Assembly: GCA_038749105.1 (NCBI GenBank)
Contig: JBCDIM010000011.1
Coordinates: 14,848 to 78,847, forward strand
Origin: JBCCOW01 sp038749105
GTDB taxonomy: Bacteria > Planctomycetota > Phycisphaerae > Phycisphaerales > Phycisphaeraceae
Direction of reading: 5' to 3'
DNA: 64,000 bases
The notes under the pieces are model-generated. The model saw nothing but the letters and a program-made list of their open reading frames with translations, made no database searches and was not told the DNA's origin. The stretch's first letter is position 1. Every line of letters starts with the position of its first letter. Both the position numbers and the translations under genes were made by a program. Shown here piece after piece: positions 8,846-16,662 of this stretch.

Positions 8846-9361
8846 TCAGATGTCGGTGCTGAACTGCTTCATGTTGGAGATCAGGACTTCCATCACGAAC
8901 GGCTCGCCGTCGGGCGAGTTGCCGAGGATGTCGTTGAGCGTGGCCTTGAGCTGACGCTTGAGCGTCTGGCGTTCGGGCTCGTTGAGGTGGGCGGGCTCGG
9001 CCCGGCGGAAGATCGTCACGACCCGGTCGCTGATCTTCGGCTCCAGCTCGTTGACCTTGTCCTGCACCAGCTCCGAGTGCTTGTTCTTCACCGAGATCTG
9101 GATCTCGGTGTCGTACAGGAACGGCTGGCCCGAGCGGGTGTTCTGGTACTTGCCGGCGGTCACCAGCAGGATCGTCGGCTTGTTCTCTTCGGCCTCGGCG
9201 TCGTCCACGGCCGTGGTCCCCTCGACTTCGGAAGGACCGCCGACCACCCAGAACGCGATCCCGATCGCCAAGCCCTCCACCAGCATGACTGTCGCCAGAA
9301 CGACCGCCATCTTGAGGCTGAACTTCTTCTGCGGCTGTTCGGCTTCTGCACCTTCGGGCAT
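8846..9361 (-). CDS. fliL: FliL-like stator-associated membrane protein
   Basis: Single-pass inner-membrane protein (171 aa). A lysine-containing cytoplasmic start is followed by a membrane helix at about residues 18-40 (MAVVLATVMLVEGLAIGIAF) and a periplasmic stomatin-like FliL domain ending in LISNMKQFSTDI, close to the usual FliL end. FliL surrounds and stabilises the MotAB stators, which fits the motA-motB genes just upstream. The ATG at 9361 is the first plausible start. Confidence 0.88.
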   Translation of the reverse strand: MPEGAEAEQPQKKFSLKMAVVLATVMLVEGLAIGIAFWVVGGPSEVEGTTAVDDAEAEENKPTILLVTAGKYQNTRSGQPFLYDTEIQISVKNKHSELVQDKVNELEPKISDRVVTIFRRAEPAHLNEPERQTLKRQLKATLNDILGNSPDGEPFVMEVLISNMKQFSTDI

Positions 9362-9541
9362 GGCGTGTACTCACGGGATCGGGTGGCGGACCCAGGGGAT
9401 ATCGGTCCTTCCCGCGGCAGGAGTTAAATCGTGGCGGGGGCGCCGCCCGCAGATGACGAAGCGCGGTTCAACCGGGCGGCCCAAGCGGCAGGATCGGCAC
9501 AGGCGGACCGGCCGATCGAGCGGAGGCCTAGCTGTTGACGA

Positions 9542-9562
9542 GCCGGCCTGTGTCGGGCCGGC
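9542..9562. other. Perfect hairpin in the motB-fliL gap
   Basis: GCCGGCC (9542-9548) and GGCCGGC (9556-9562) form a 7-bp GC-only stem with a 7-nt loop, about 45 bp after the motB stop. There is no T-rich tract, so it could be a processing or attenuation hairpin rather than an intrinsic terminator. The whole 243-bp gap 9362-9604 holds no gene I can support; it is the largest gene-free gap inside the flagellar cluster. Confidence 0.5.
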
Positions 9563-9604
9563 CAGAGCGACACACCCAGGCTCGCCGATACGCATCGCAC
9601 CGCG

Positions 9605-10360
9605 TTACATCGGATCCGGCTGGTTGGGCTCTTGGTAGTCCTGCACCAGCGACTCGCTGACGAAGACCTCGGCCCGGCGGTTCTGCAGGTTCTCGTAGGA
9701 CCCGACGGCACGCGGGTCGATCGGCTCGCGGTCGGCGTTGGCGATCACGCGGATCCGCTCGGGGTTGATCCCGATGCGGTCGCCGGCGAGGTGCTGCTTG
9801 ACCGCCCGGGCGCGTTCGAAGCTGAGCTGGTCGAGGTCGTCGAAGCTGGAGCCCGTACCGAGCAGGTCGAGGCGGGAGGCGTGGCCGTGGACCTCGATGA
9901 TGTTGGCGTTGCCCTTGAGCCCGACGGACTCGGCCATCTGCTGGAGGGCGGCTTTGGACGGCTCGGAGAGGTCGGCGGAGCCGGGGTCGAAGACGATCTT
10001 GCCGCCGACGGCGAAGAGCATGCCGGGGCGGATCTTGGTCACCCGCGGCTCTCGGCCGCGCTGGCCGGGGTCTTTGGAGTTGCTGCGGTTGGGAATCTTC
10101 TCCTGCCGCATGCGGATGGCCTCGAGGCGTTCGATCAGCGACAGGGCTGGGTCGTCCTTGGTGGGCAGCTTGCCGCCGCCGCCCTTCATGCCGAAGGCCT
10201 TCTGGATCTCTTCGACCACGGCCTGGAAGTCGTCCTCCTTCTTGATCTCGGAGAACGAGACAATGAGGACGAAGAAGCACAGCAGCAGGGTCACCATGTC
10301 GCCGTAGGTGACCATCCATTCCGGCGCTCCGGCGGGCGGGCATTTGCACTTGCGGGCCAT
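9605..10360 (-). CDS. motB: MotB, peptidoglycan-binding stator subunit
   Basis: Stator protein that anchors MotA to the wall and carries the proton-accepting aspartate. The N-terminal pattern APEWMVTYGDMVTLLLCFFV puts Asp near residue 21 at the start of the single membrane helix, as in MotB/PomB. A charged plug/linker follows, then a C-terminal OmpA-like domain with EVHGHASR and LSFERARAVKQHL. The length is 251 aa. It is 18 bp downstream of motA, clearly an operon pair. Confidence 0.95.
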   Translation of the reverse strand: MARKCKCPPAGAPEWMVTYGDMVTLLLCFFVLIVSFSEIKKEDDFQAVVEEIQKAFGMKGGGGKLPTKDDPALSLIERLEAIRMRQEKIPNRSNSKDPGQRGREPRVTKIRPGMLFAVGGKIVFDPGSADLSEPSKAALQQMAESVGLKGNANIIEVHGHASRLDLLGTGSSFDDLDQLSFERARAVKQHLAGDRIGINPERIRVIANADREPIDPRAVGSYENLQNRRAEVFVSESLVQDYQEPNQPDPM

Positions 10361-10378
10361 AGGGCGGGGCTCTGGGGG

Positions 10379-11149
10379 TTACGCGGCTTCTTCGCCGGCG
10401 GCGCGTTGGCCGGGCGGGAGGAAGGTGCGGAGCTTCTGCTCGACGATGCGGGGGTTGTCGCCGGACTGGATCGCCATGACGCCCTTGATGATCACGGTTT
10501 TGTAGAGGACCTCTTCGGCGGAGCGTTTGGCGAGGCGGTCGGCGAGGGGCAGGGCCAACGCGTTGGCGACGATCGACCCGTAGAGCGTGGTGAGCAGGGC
10601 GACGGCAAGGCCGGCCCCGATGGATGCCGGGTCGGAGAGGTCCGAGAGCATGGCGACCAGCCCGATGAGCGTGCCGATCATGCCCATGGCCGGGGCGTAC
10701 TTGCCGATCGCTTCGAGCAGGCCCTTGCCGCTGTCGTGACGCTCGACCAGGTTGTCGAGGTCGTTGGTCATGATCTGTTCGATGAGCTCGGGGTCGGTGC
10801 CGTCCACCGCCATCTGGATCCCGGAGACGATGAAGGTGTCGTCGACCTCTTTGATGCTGTTCTCGAGGCTGAGGATGCCGTCGCGGCGGGCGATCTCGGC
10901 GTAGCCGACCATGTCTTCGATGAGCTGGTCGATGGAGGGGGCCTTGGCGAAGAAGACCCGTTTGGCGATCTTGGGCAGCTTCTTGATCGACCCGGCGGGC
11001 GAGCAGAAGAACAGCACGGTGATGGACGCCCCGAAGACGAGGACCACCGAAGGGATGTCGATGTAGACACCGATCTTGCCCCCGAGCAAGAGGGTCCAGA
11101 CGATCAGTAGCCAGGTGCCGACGATGCCAAAGAGGATTCCGAGGTCCAT
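10379..11149 (-). CDS. motA: MotA, proton-channel stator subunit
   Basis: Membrane stator subunit (256 aa) with four hydrophobic segments. The first begins at LGILFGIVGTWLLIVWTLLL, and the third and fourth surround the conserved AIGKYAPAMGMIGTLIGLV and YGSIVANALALPLADRL stretches. The cytoplasmic loop has the acidic/basic residues that contact FliG. It starts at ATG 11149 and leads directly into motB. Confidence 0.95.
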   Translation of the reverse strand: MDLGILFGIVGTWLLIVWTLLLGGKIGVYIDIPSVVLVFGASITVLFFCSPAGSIKKLPKIAKRVFFAKAPSIDQLIEDMVGYAEIARRDGILSLENSIKEVDDTFIVSGIQMAVDGTDPELIEQIMTNDLDNLVERHDSGKGLLEAIGKYAPAMGMIGTLIGLVAMLSDLSDPASIGAGLAVALLTTLYGSIVANALALPLADRLAKRSAEEVLYKTVIIKGVMAIQSGDNPRIVEQKLRTFLPPGQRAAGEEAA

Positions 11150-11242
11150 GTTGCAAGCCTGGGTGGGGTCCGTCCGTGGAGCTTGAAGGGTTATCGGAGC
11201 GGTGAGGGGGATGCGTTGAAAAGGCGTCCTTCGCCCTGGGGT

Positions 11243-11440
11243 TTACGTCGGGGGCAACAGCTTGCGGAGGGCTCGGCCGTAGTCGATGGCGAGGTCGACG
11301 ACCTCCTGCAGGTTCTCCTTGACGAGGATGGTGTCGCCGTTGAGGAGCTTGATCGTGGTGTCGGGGTTGGACTCGACGGTGCGGATGATCTCGGCGTTGA
11401 TGACGAGGGGCTTTCCGTTGAGCCGGGTAACGGTGATCAT
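11243..11440 (-). CDS. flbD: FlbD family small flagellar protein
   Basis: A 65-residue protein of the small FlbD family (SwrD-type in Bacillus), linked to flagellar power or hook-operon function. It begins MITVTRLNGKPLVINAEII and contains the family core TVESNPDTTIKLLNGDTILV followed by KENLQEVVDL. It lies 8 bp after the flgE stop and before motA, the context in which this family occurs in many bacteria. It is unrelated to the Caulobacter NtrC-type FlbD. Confidence 0.9.
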   Translation of the reverse strand: MITVTRLNGKPLVINAEIIRTVESNPDTTIKLLNGDTILVKENLQEVVDLAIDYGRALRKLLPPT

Positions 11441-11448
11441 GGTGGGGC

Positions 11449-13164
11449 TTACCGGAGGGTGGCGAGGAGTTCCTGGATCAGCTGCTGGGAGGTGGTGATG
11501 ATCCGGCTGTTGGCGGAGAAGCCGGTCTGAGCGGAGATCAGGTTGATGAACTCTTCGGAGAGCTCGACGTTGGAGATCTCCAGGGCTCGGCCAATCACAC
11601 GGCCCGATCCGGAAGACCCGGCGGCGACGATGATGGCATCGCCGGAGTTCGGGGTGGTGCGGTAAGTGTTGCCGCCGGTCTCGAGCAGGCCCTCGGGGTT
11701 GGAGAACAGGGCCAGCGGGATGCGGCCGAGGTCGCGGAGCAGGGAGTTGGAGAACACGCCCGTGATCGTGCCGTCCTCGGAGACGGAGAAGTCTTCGAGG
11801 GTGCCCAGGGCGGTGCCGTCCTGGCTGATCGCGTTGATCTGGGACCGGACATCGAACAGCGCGGTGAGCGAGCCGAACTGGTCCTGGAAGGTCAGGTCGA
11901 AGGACTGGGGCGTGAGGGCACCGGTGTTGTCGCGGTTGATGGTGACCAGCGTGTCGGTGGTGGTGACGAGCTGGCCCTCGTTGTCGAAGTTGAGGACGCC
12001 GGAAGACATGTGCCGGTCGAGGTCGGTGTCGTCTTCGGACTGGGCGTAGAACCGCCACTGGGTGCCGTTGTTGGTCTTCTGCTCGAGGACGAGGGTGAGG
12101 TCGACCTGCAGGGGCTCGCCGAGCGAGTCGAAGACGACGAACGTGGTCCGGGCGGACTCGCCGTCGGCGGCCTGGGTCTTGGTGAACTGGAACGGCAGGT
12201 CCGGGGCGACGCCGAGGTTGTTCACGGCGTTGCCGTCGTCGAGGACGAAGTCGTTGCCCGCGCCGAGGTTGCCGGCCAGGTTGATCACGCCGCCGGCGTC
12301 GATGGTGACCGACCCGGTGGGCTGGGTGTCGTCGATGCCGAGGATGTCGTTGTAGAAGTCGAGGATGTCCTGGACGGTGGTGCCGAAGGCTGAGCCGTCG
12401 CCGGGGTCGGCGGCGGAGACGGTGAACCGCTGATCGGAGAGGGTGGCCCCGCCCTTAGATGCCCCGGTGACAGTCAGCACATCGTTGGTGGCGAACAGCG
12501 GGACGCCCGAGGTGTCGTCGAACAGAGATGTCAGGAGGGTGGTGCCGTCGGCGGCGGTGGTGTTGCCGGCGTCGGAGAACAGGGCCTGGGAGTTGATGAG
12601 GGTGCCGACGGTGGTGGGGTCGCCGCCTGCGTTGAGGTTGCCGGCAAACTTCACCTCGTTGGTGGGCTCGGCGATCGTCAGAACACCAAGCGGGATGTTG
12701 ATGCTTTCCAGGACACCCTCGACGACTTCAAACTCGCCGTCGACGCCGAAGCCCTGCACGCGGGCCCCGCCGTTGGTCACGAGGTTGAAGTCGCGGTCGA
12801 GGGCGAAGGAGCCGTCGCGGGTGTAGCGCTGAGAGCCGCCGTCCTCGACGATGAAGAAGCCGGCCCCTTCGACGGCGTTGTCGGTGGCCTGCCCGGTGGG
12901 CTGGAGGCCGCCGGCGGAGAAGTCGCGGCGGATGGCGGCGAGCCGGGTGCCGAGCCCGATCTGTGCGGGGTTGGTGCCGCCGAGGTCGGCGGTGGGCCGG
13001 GAGCCCGAGGAGAGGGTCGCGGAGATCTGGGTCTCGAACTGGGCACGCGACTTCTTGAAGGCGTTCGTATTGACGTTCGCGATGTTGTTACCGACCACAT
13101 CAAGCATCTGCGAGTTGGTCTGCATGCCGGTGAGGCCGGTGTAAAGCGAGGTGGTCAGGGGCAT
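11449..13164 (-). CDS. flgE: FlgE, flagellar hook protein
   Basis: Structural protein of the hook, exported by the flagellar type III system. The N-terminal rod/hook motif LYTGLTGMQTNSQMLDVVGN followed by NIANVNTNAFKKSR is diagnostic, and the C-terminal coiled-coil region (NVELSEEFINLISAQTGFSA) completes the D0 domain. At 571 aa it is larger than E. coli FlgE, so the surface domains are expanded. A good ribosome-binding site (AAGGA, 7 nt before ATG) precedes the start at 13164. Confidence 0.96.
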   Translation of the reverse strand: MPLTTSLYTGLTGMQTNSQMLDVVGNNIANVNTNAFKKSRAQFETQISATLSSGSRPTADLGGTNPAQIGLGTRLAAIRRDFSAGGLQPTGQATDNAVEGAGFFIVEDGGSQRYTRDGSFALDRDFNLVTNGGARVQGFGVDGEFEVVEGVLESINIPLGVLTIAEPTNEVKFAGNLNAGGDPTTVGTLINSQALFSDAGNTTAADGTTLLTSLFDDTSGVPLFATNDVLTVTGASKGGATLSDQRFTVSAADPGDGSAFGTTVQDILDFYNDILGIDDTQPTGSVTIDAGGVINLAGNLGAGNDFVLDDGNAVNNLGVAPDLPFQFTKTQAADGESARTTFVVFDSLGEPLQVDLTLVLEQKTNNGTQWRFYAQSEDDTDLDRHMSSGVLNFDNEGQLVTTTDTLVTINRDNTGALTPQSFDLTFQDQFGSLTALFDVRSQINAISQDGTALGTLEDFSVSEDGTITGVFSNSLLRDLGRIPLALFSNPEGLLETGGNTYRTTPNSGDAIIVAAGSSGSGRVIGRALEISNVELSEEFINLISAQTGFSANSRIITTSQQLIQELLATLR

Positions 13165-13211
13165 GTCGGGTCCTTATTGAGCCTTGGGTAATGCGGGGTT
13201 AACGGGCGGGG

Positions 13212-13538
13212 TTAGCGGGCGGGCTTGGGGGGATCGGCGGCGGGTTGAGCGATGAGGTTTCGCAGGCTTTGGTTCTCGATGCGGTCAATACCGGAGAGCG
13301 GTTGGAAGGTGCTGACGGGTACGGGTTGGGGGGGGTCAGCTGTGGTGGCGGGGTCGGGTGAGGCCGTTGCCGCGGGTTTGTCGGCGGTGCTGGGGTTGGT
13401 GGCTTGCTGGAGCAGTTGGTCGAAACTCTGGGATTCGAACGGGGTGTTGGCGGGTTTGGGCGGGCTGCCTGTCGTTGGCAGCGAAACGGGCCGGACGGCC
13501 GGTTCGAGCATGCGGAGCAGTTGGCCGGGGTCACTCAT
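13212..13538 (-). CDS. Uncharacterised small protein between flgD and flgE
   Basis: A 108-residue proline/alanine-rich protein without signal or membrane segment. The only structured-looking parts are FESQSFDQLLQQA in the first half and a short helix LSGIDRIENQSLRNLI near the end. The position between flgD and flgE is where other bacteria carry a small flagellar-operon protein of the TIGR02530 type, and the FxxLL motif faintly resembles it, but the typical HAxxR motif is missing. A hook-assembly or export-chaperone role is inferred from context only. Confidence 0.6.
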   Translation of the reverse strand: MSDPGQLLRMLEPAVRPVSLPTTGSPPKPANTPFESQSFDQLLQQATNPSTADKPAATASPDPATTADPPQPVPVSTFQPLSGIDRIENQSLRNLIAQPAADPPKPAR

Positions 13539-13547
13539 GGCGGGTGG

Positions 13548-13985
13548 TTACGAACCGGGGTTGGCGTTGGTGACCAGGGTGACGCGGTCGAACGGCAGCG
13601 AGGTACCAGAATCGAGCTGGAGCAGGGCCTGGCCGTCGACGATACGGACGGACTCGACGATGCCGGAGACCTGGTTGTTGGCTTCGCTGAGCCCGTCGAC
13701 CGCCTTGCCGATGATGCCGGCGGCCTGGGTGACCTCGTTCTGGAGGACCAACGATCGGAGCGACTCTTCGAGCGAGCCCTGCGATTCGATGTTCCGCAGC
13801 GACGAGATCTGTTCGAGGATCGCGGTGGTGTCGTTGGGCTCGAGCGGGTCCTGGTTGGTCAGCTCGGCGACGATGATGCGGGTGAACTCCTCGGTGGAGA
13901 GCTCGGCGAAGGCGTCACGCTGGACCGGGTTGTCGGTGTTGGCGTTGTTGAGGCCGGCGGTGTTGGGGCTGATGGCTGCGCTCAT
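13548..13985 (-). CDS. flgD: FlgD, hook-capping scaffold
   Basis: Scaffold needed for hook polymerisation. The conserved N-terminal half is clear: LSTEEFTRIIVAELTNQDPL followed by EPNDTTAILEQISSLRNIES, then LVLQNEVTQAAGIIGKAV. At 145 aa it is a short FlgD that keeps the export/assembly part and a single small C-terminal beta region (SGIVESVRIVDGQALLQLDS). It follows fliK and precedes flgE as in many hook operons. Confidence 0.95.
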   Translation of the reverse strand: MSAAISPNTAGLNNANTDNPVQRDAFAELSTEEFTRIIVAELTNQDPLEPNDTTAILEQISSLRNIESQGSLEESLRSLVLQNEVTQAAGIIGKAVDGLSEANNQVSGIVESVRIVDGQALLQLDSGTSLPFDRVTLVTNANPGS

Positions 13986-14042
13986 GGATCGGTGCGGGGG
14001 TTTGGGGGTGTTTGGCCGGATTTAAGGGTTGGCGGGATGGCG

Positions 14043-14071
14043 TGCGGGTAAAAACCCGCCGCTAAACGAGG
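14043..14071 (-). repeat. GC hairpin repeat, family E, overlapping the fliK stop
   Basis: On the minus strand this reads CGTTTAGCGGCGGG, then a T-run, then CCCGC, a short hairpin. The TAG of its TTTAG is the fliK stop codon (14062-14064). Sister copies with the same orientation relative to transcription lie just after fliG (18982-19010) and after the TPR gene (26424-26456). A plus-strand relative lies at 60246. Confidence 0.75.
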
Positions 14072-15456
14072 GTGTTGGGTGGGGCGGGCTGGATCAGTTC
14101 GTCAAAGGACTCGGGCTGGGCCGAGGGGTTGTTGGGGTTGGGATTGGGGTTGTCCTGGCGGTAGGGGTTGCGGGCCTGGCCGTCGGGGGTCGAGGCGTCC
14201 TGTCGGGACTGGCCGGGGGAGCCGTCGCCGTTGGCGGAGGCCTGGTTGTTGGTGTTGGTCTGGAGGGACTGGACGGAGATGCGGTCGACGGAGAGACCCG
14301 ACGCTTCGAGCGAGGTGCGGAGCTGGCCGAGCTGAGACGCGAGGATGTTCTGGGCGCCGGGGGTCTCGGCGTGGAAGCGGGCGGAGACGTTGGTGCCGGT
14401 GATCTGGAGCTGGATGCGGACGGTGCCGAGTTCGGCGGGGGTCAGCCGGAGCGTGACCGCGCCATTCTTCTGGTTCATCGCAGCGGTGAGGCCGCGGTTG
14501 AGCCGGGCGGCGTTGAGCGGGTCGGGCGCGTCGGTGTCGGCGGCGGCCTGGGCGGCGGTCGGGGTCGGTGCGGCCTGCGTCGGGGCGTTGGCGAGCGGGT
14601 TGGTCAGCTGGGCGCTGGGCGATGCGGTGGGGGTGGTCGCGGCGGTGGAGGCGCTGGACTGGACCGCGGTCGTGTTGGTATTGGTGGCGCGATCGGCGGG
14701 CTGGAGCTGGGTATTGCTGTTGGGGTTGCGGCCGGCCTGGGTGTCGGCATCGGCGTCGGTGTCCGTGGTGGCGGCGTTTGCGGCGGCTTGGGCTGGGGTG
14801 GTTGTGGCGTTGGCGTTGGGGTCGACGGCCGTTGCTGCGGCGGCGCGGGCCTGGGCCTTGGCGTCGGCCTGGGGCTTGGCGGACTGGGCGGCGGCCGCGG
14901 CGTTGGCGGCGGCGACCGGGGTCTTGGCGGCGTCGGCGGCGCTGGCGGCGTTGGGGTTCACCGCGGCCTGGGCGGCGAGGGCGTCGGCAGTGCCGGCCAG
15001 GGCATCGAGGGCGAGCTGGTCGGCAGAGGGCGCGGTGGATTCGTCGGTGGCCTCGGTGTCGGCTTCGGTTCCCGTGGACTCGTCCTGGGCTTGCGTGTCG
15101 CGCGAGTCATCGGCGTTGGAAGCGTCTTCGCGCGACGGCTCGGGGCGGTCGGTGGGGTTGGTGTCGCGGTCGGGGGTGGTGTCGTCGCTGGCCTGGGGGT
15201 CGCGGTCGGTGTCGGGGGTGGTGGAGTCGGCGCGGTCGTTGGTGCGGGGCTCGGCGTCGGTGGCGGTGGTCTCCCGCGCGGCGGGCTCGGGACGGTCGGG
15301 GCGTTCGGGGGCTTGGCGCGGGGTACGCGGCTCGGGGGGTGGGAGCAGATCGCGGAAGGCCTGGTCGTTGCGGGTGCTGGTGGGCACGGCGACCTGGAGC
15401 GTGCTGGGCCGGGGCGGCGCGGCGGGCGTGGGTTGGAGTTCGAGTGGGCTGGGCAT
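14062..15456 (-). CDS. fliK: FliK, hook-length control protein
   Basis: Molecular ruler that sets hook length and triggers the FlhB switch. Residues 1-300 are low-complexity, rich in Ala, Thr, Asp, Pro and Asn, as expected for a ruler. The C-terminal FliK domain is visible from GAVTLRLTPAELGTVRIQLQ through NVSARFHAETPGAQNILASQ to LEASGLSVDRISVQ. The length is 464 aa. The stop codon is supplied by a palindromic repeat, so the last residues (NTLV) may be altered relative to an ancestral form. Confidence 0.92.
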   Translation of the reverse strand: MPSPLELQPTPAAPPRPSTLQVAVPTSTRNDQAFRDLLPPPEPRTPRQAPERPDRPEPAARETTATDAEPRTNDRADSTTPDTDRDPQASDDTTPDRDTNPTDRPEPSREDASNADDSRDTQAQDESTGTEADTEATDESTAPSADQLALDALAGTADALAAQAAVNPNAASAADAAKTPVAAANAAAAAQSAKPQADAKAQARAAAATAVDPNANATTTPAQAAANAATTDTDADADTQAGRNPNSNTQLQPADRATNTNTTAVQSSASTAATTPTASPSAQLTNPLANAPTQAAPTPTAAQAAADTDAPDPLNAARLNRGLTAAMNQKNGAVTLRLTPAELGTVRIQLQITGTNVSARFHAETPGAQNILASQLGQLRTSLEASGLSVDRISVQSLQTNTNNQASANGDGSPGQSRQDASTPDGQARNPYRQDNPNPNPNNPSAQPESFDELIQPAPPNTLV

Positions 15457-15458
15457 GG

Positions 15459-16160
15459 TCAGGAGGCGGGGGTGGCGTCGGGGGTGAGGGTGCGTTGGCG
15501 GAGGGCCTCGATGAGGTCGGCGAGCTGTCCGGCGTCGGCGGGGTCCTGGTATTGGCGGAGGATGCCGGCGGCCTTTCTGGAGTTCATGGCCGCGAGGTAT
15601 TCGACCGCCTGATCCTGCTGGCCGCGGGCGATGAGGGCGTCGATCGTGTCGCGGGCCTGGGCGGGCTTGAGTTCAGAGAGGGCCTTGACGGCCTGCTTGA
15701 AGTCCTCGTCCTGGAGCTGCTCGGTGCGCTGACGCATGAATTCTTCGAAAGCGGCTTCGCGCTGATCGAGCTCGTCGCGTTCGGCCTGGAGGAGTCGGCG
15801 GTCCTGAGCAACACGGTCCTGGATGGATTTGATGTCGGTCTGGAGTCGGCCAAGCAGTTCACGGGTGTAGTCGTCGGCGGCGGCGTTGGCGGCCAAGCGC
15901 TGATCAACGGAGATGGGGCCGGTCGCGACCGCGGCGAGGCGCTCGAGGCGGGCGGCCTGCTCGGCGACCTCTTGCTCGGCTTGTTCGGCGGCGGCGAGCT
16001 GGGCCTGCTCTTCGGCGACGGTGGGCGTGAACAGGTCGATGAGCCGATCAAGGCGGGCCTGATCGAGGCGGCCCGAGGCGTAGAGCCAGGCGACGCCCGC
16101 GCCGGCGGCGGCGAGGTTGATCAAGATCACGAGCATAAGGGTGGTGAAGATGAGCCTCAC
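15459..16160 (-). CDS. MotE-like flagellar chaperone with MgtE-N/FliG-like domain
   Basis: A 233-residue membrane-anchored protein: one N-terminal helix (about residues 3-25, IFTTLMLVILINLAAAGAGV), a long coiled coil (about 50-160), and a C-terminal MgtE-N/FliG-like helical module (LKPAQARDTIDALIARGQQD, then AVEYLAAMNSRKAAGIL). This architecture matches the MotE family, a periplasmic partner of motility proteins in alpha-proteobacteria, and proteins often placed between fliJ and fliK. It overlaps the fliJ stop by 4 bp (ATGA). Exact function here is inferred. Confidence 0.75.
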   Translation of the reverse strand: MRLIFTTLMLVILINLAAAGAGVAWLYASGRLDQARLDRLIDLFTPTVAEEQAQLAAAEQAEQEVAEQAARLERLAAVATGPISVDQRLAANAAADDYTRELLGRLQTDIKSIQDRVAQDRRLLQAERDELDQREAAFEEFMRQRTEQLQDEDFKQAVKALSELKPAQARDTIDALIARGQQDQAVEYLAAMNSRKAAGILRQYQDPADAGQLADLIEALRQRTLTPDATPAS

Positions 16161-16642
16161 GCGGCGGCCTCCCGTGCTTGGTCAGCCTGTGCGGCTTCGC
16201 GTTGCTGGCGGATCCAGTTCTGGGTGGCGGCTTCGTCGAGCTGAGCGGTCTCGATGCGGCGTTGTTCGGTGAGCCATTGCTCGTGCTTCTTTTCACGGAG
16301 CATCTCGAGGGCTTTGACGTGTCGGCGGGCCTCGGTCAGTGCGGTACGGGCGTGGGTGATGGTCTGCTCGAGTTCGGCGAGGACCAGGACGTCGGCGTGG
16401 CCCTGGTTGGTGACGGAGGCGGTGTAGCGGGCGACGCTCGAGATGGCGTCGAGGTTGACGGTGCCGGTGAGGGCGCCGGCCATGTCGTGCTTGGACTGGG
16501 AGATGGTGGACTGCGTGCGGCGGAGCCGTTCGTGGATCTCGATGCGTTTGGCGAGGCGTTGGGCGAGGGTCCGCTGGCAGCGGGTCTCCTCGGCACGCTT
16601 CTGCTTGAGCAGGGGTTCGAATTGGAAGACAAAGGGGGTCAT
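16157..16642 (-). CDS. fliJ: FliJ, export ATPase chaperone
   Basis: A 161-residue, almost entirely coiled-coil protein starting FVFQFEPLLKQKRAEE, the usual FliJ opening (hydrophobic-basic FxFxLxxLLxxK pattern). FliJ forms the central stalk of the FliI ATPase ring. It lies directly after fliI and its stop overlaps the next gene by 4 bp. Sequence identity in this family is low, so position and heptad structure carry most of the weight. Confidence 0.88.
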   Translation of the reverse strand: MTPFVFQFEPLLKQKRAEETRCQRTLAQRLAKRIEIHERLRRTQSTISQSKHDMAGALTGTVNLDAISSVARYTASVTNQGHADVLVLAELEQTITHARTALTEARRHVKALEMLREKKHEQWLTEQRRIETAQLDEAATQNWIRQQREAAQADQAREAAA

Positions 16643-16662
16643 GAGGCGCTAGGGGTTAGGGG

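Noticed and set aside
9371..9595. A 74-codon minus-strand frame in the motB-fliL gap, considered as a remnant of fliM
   Set aside because: No SpoA or CheC-like motif; composition is that of GC-rich noncoding sequence.
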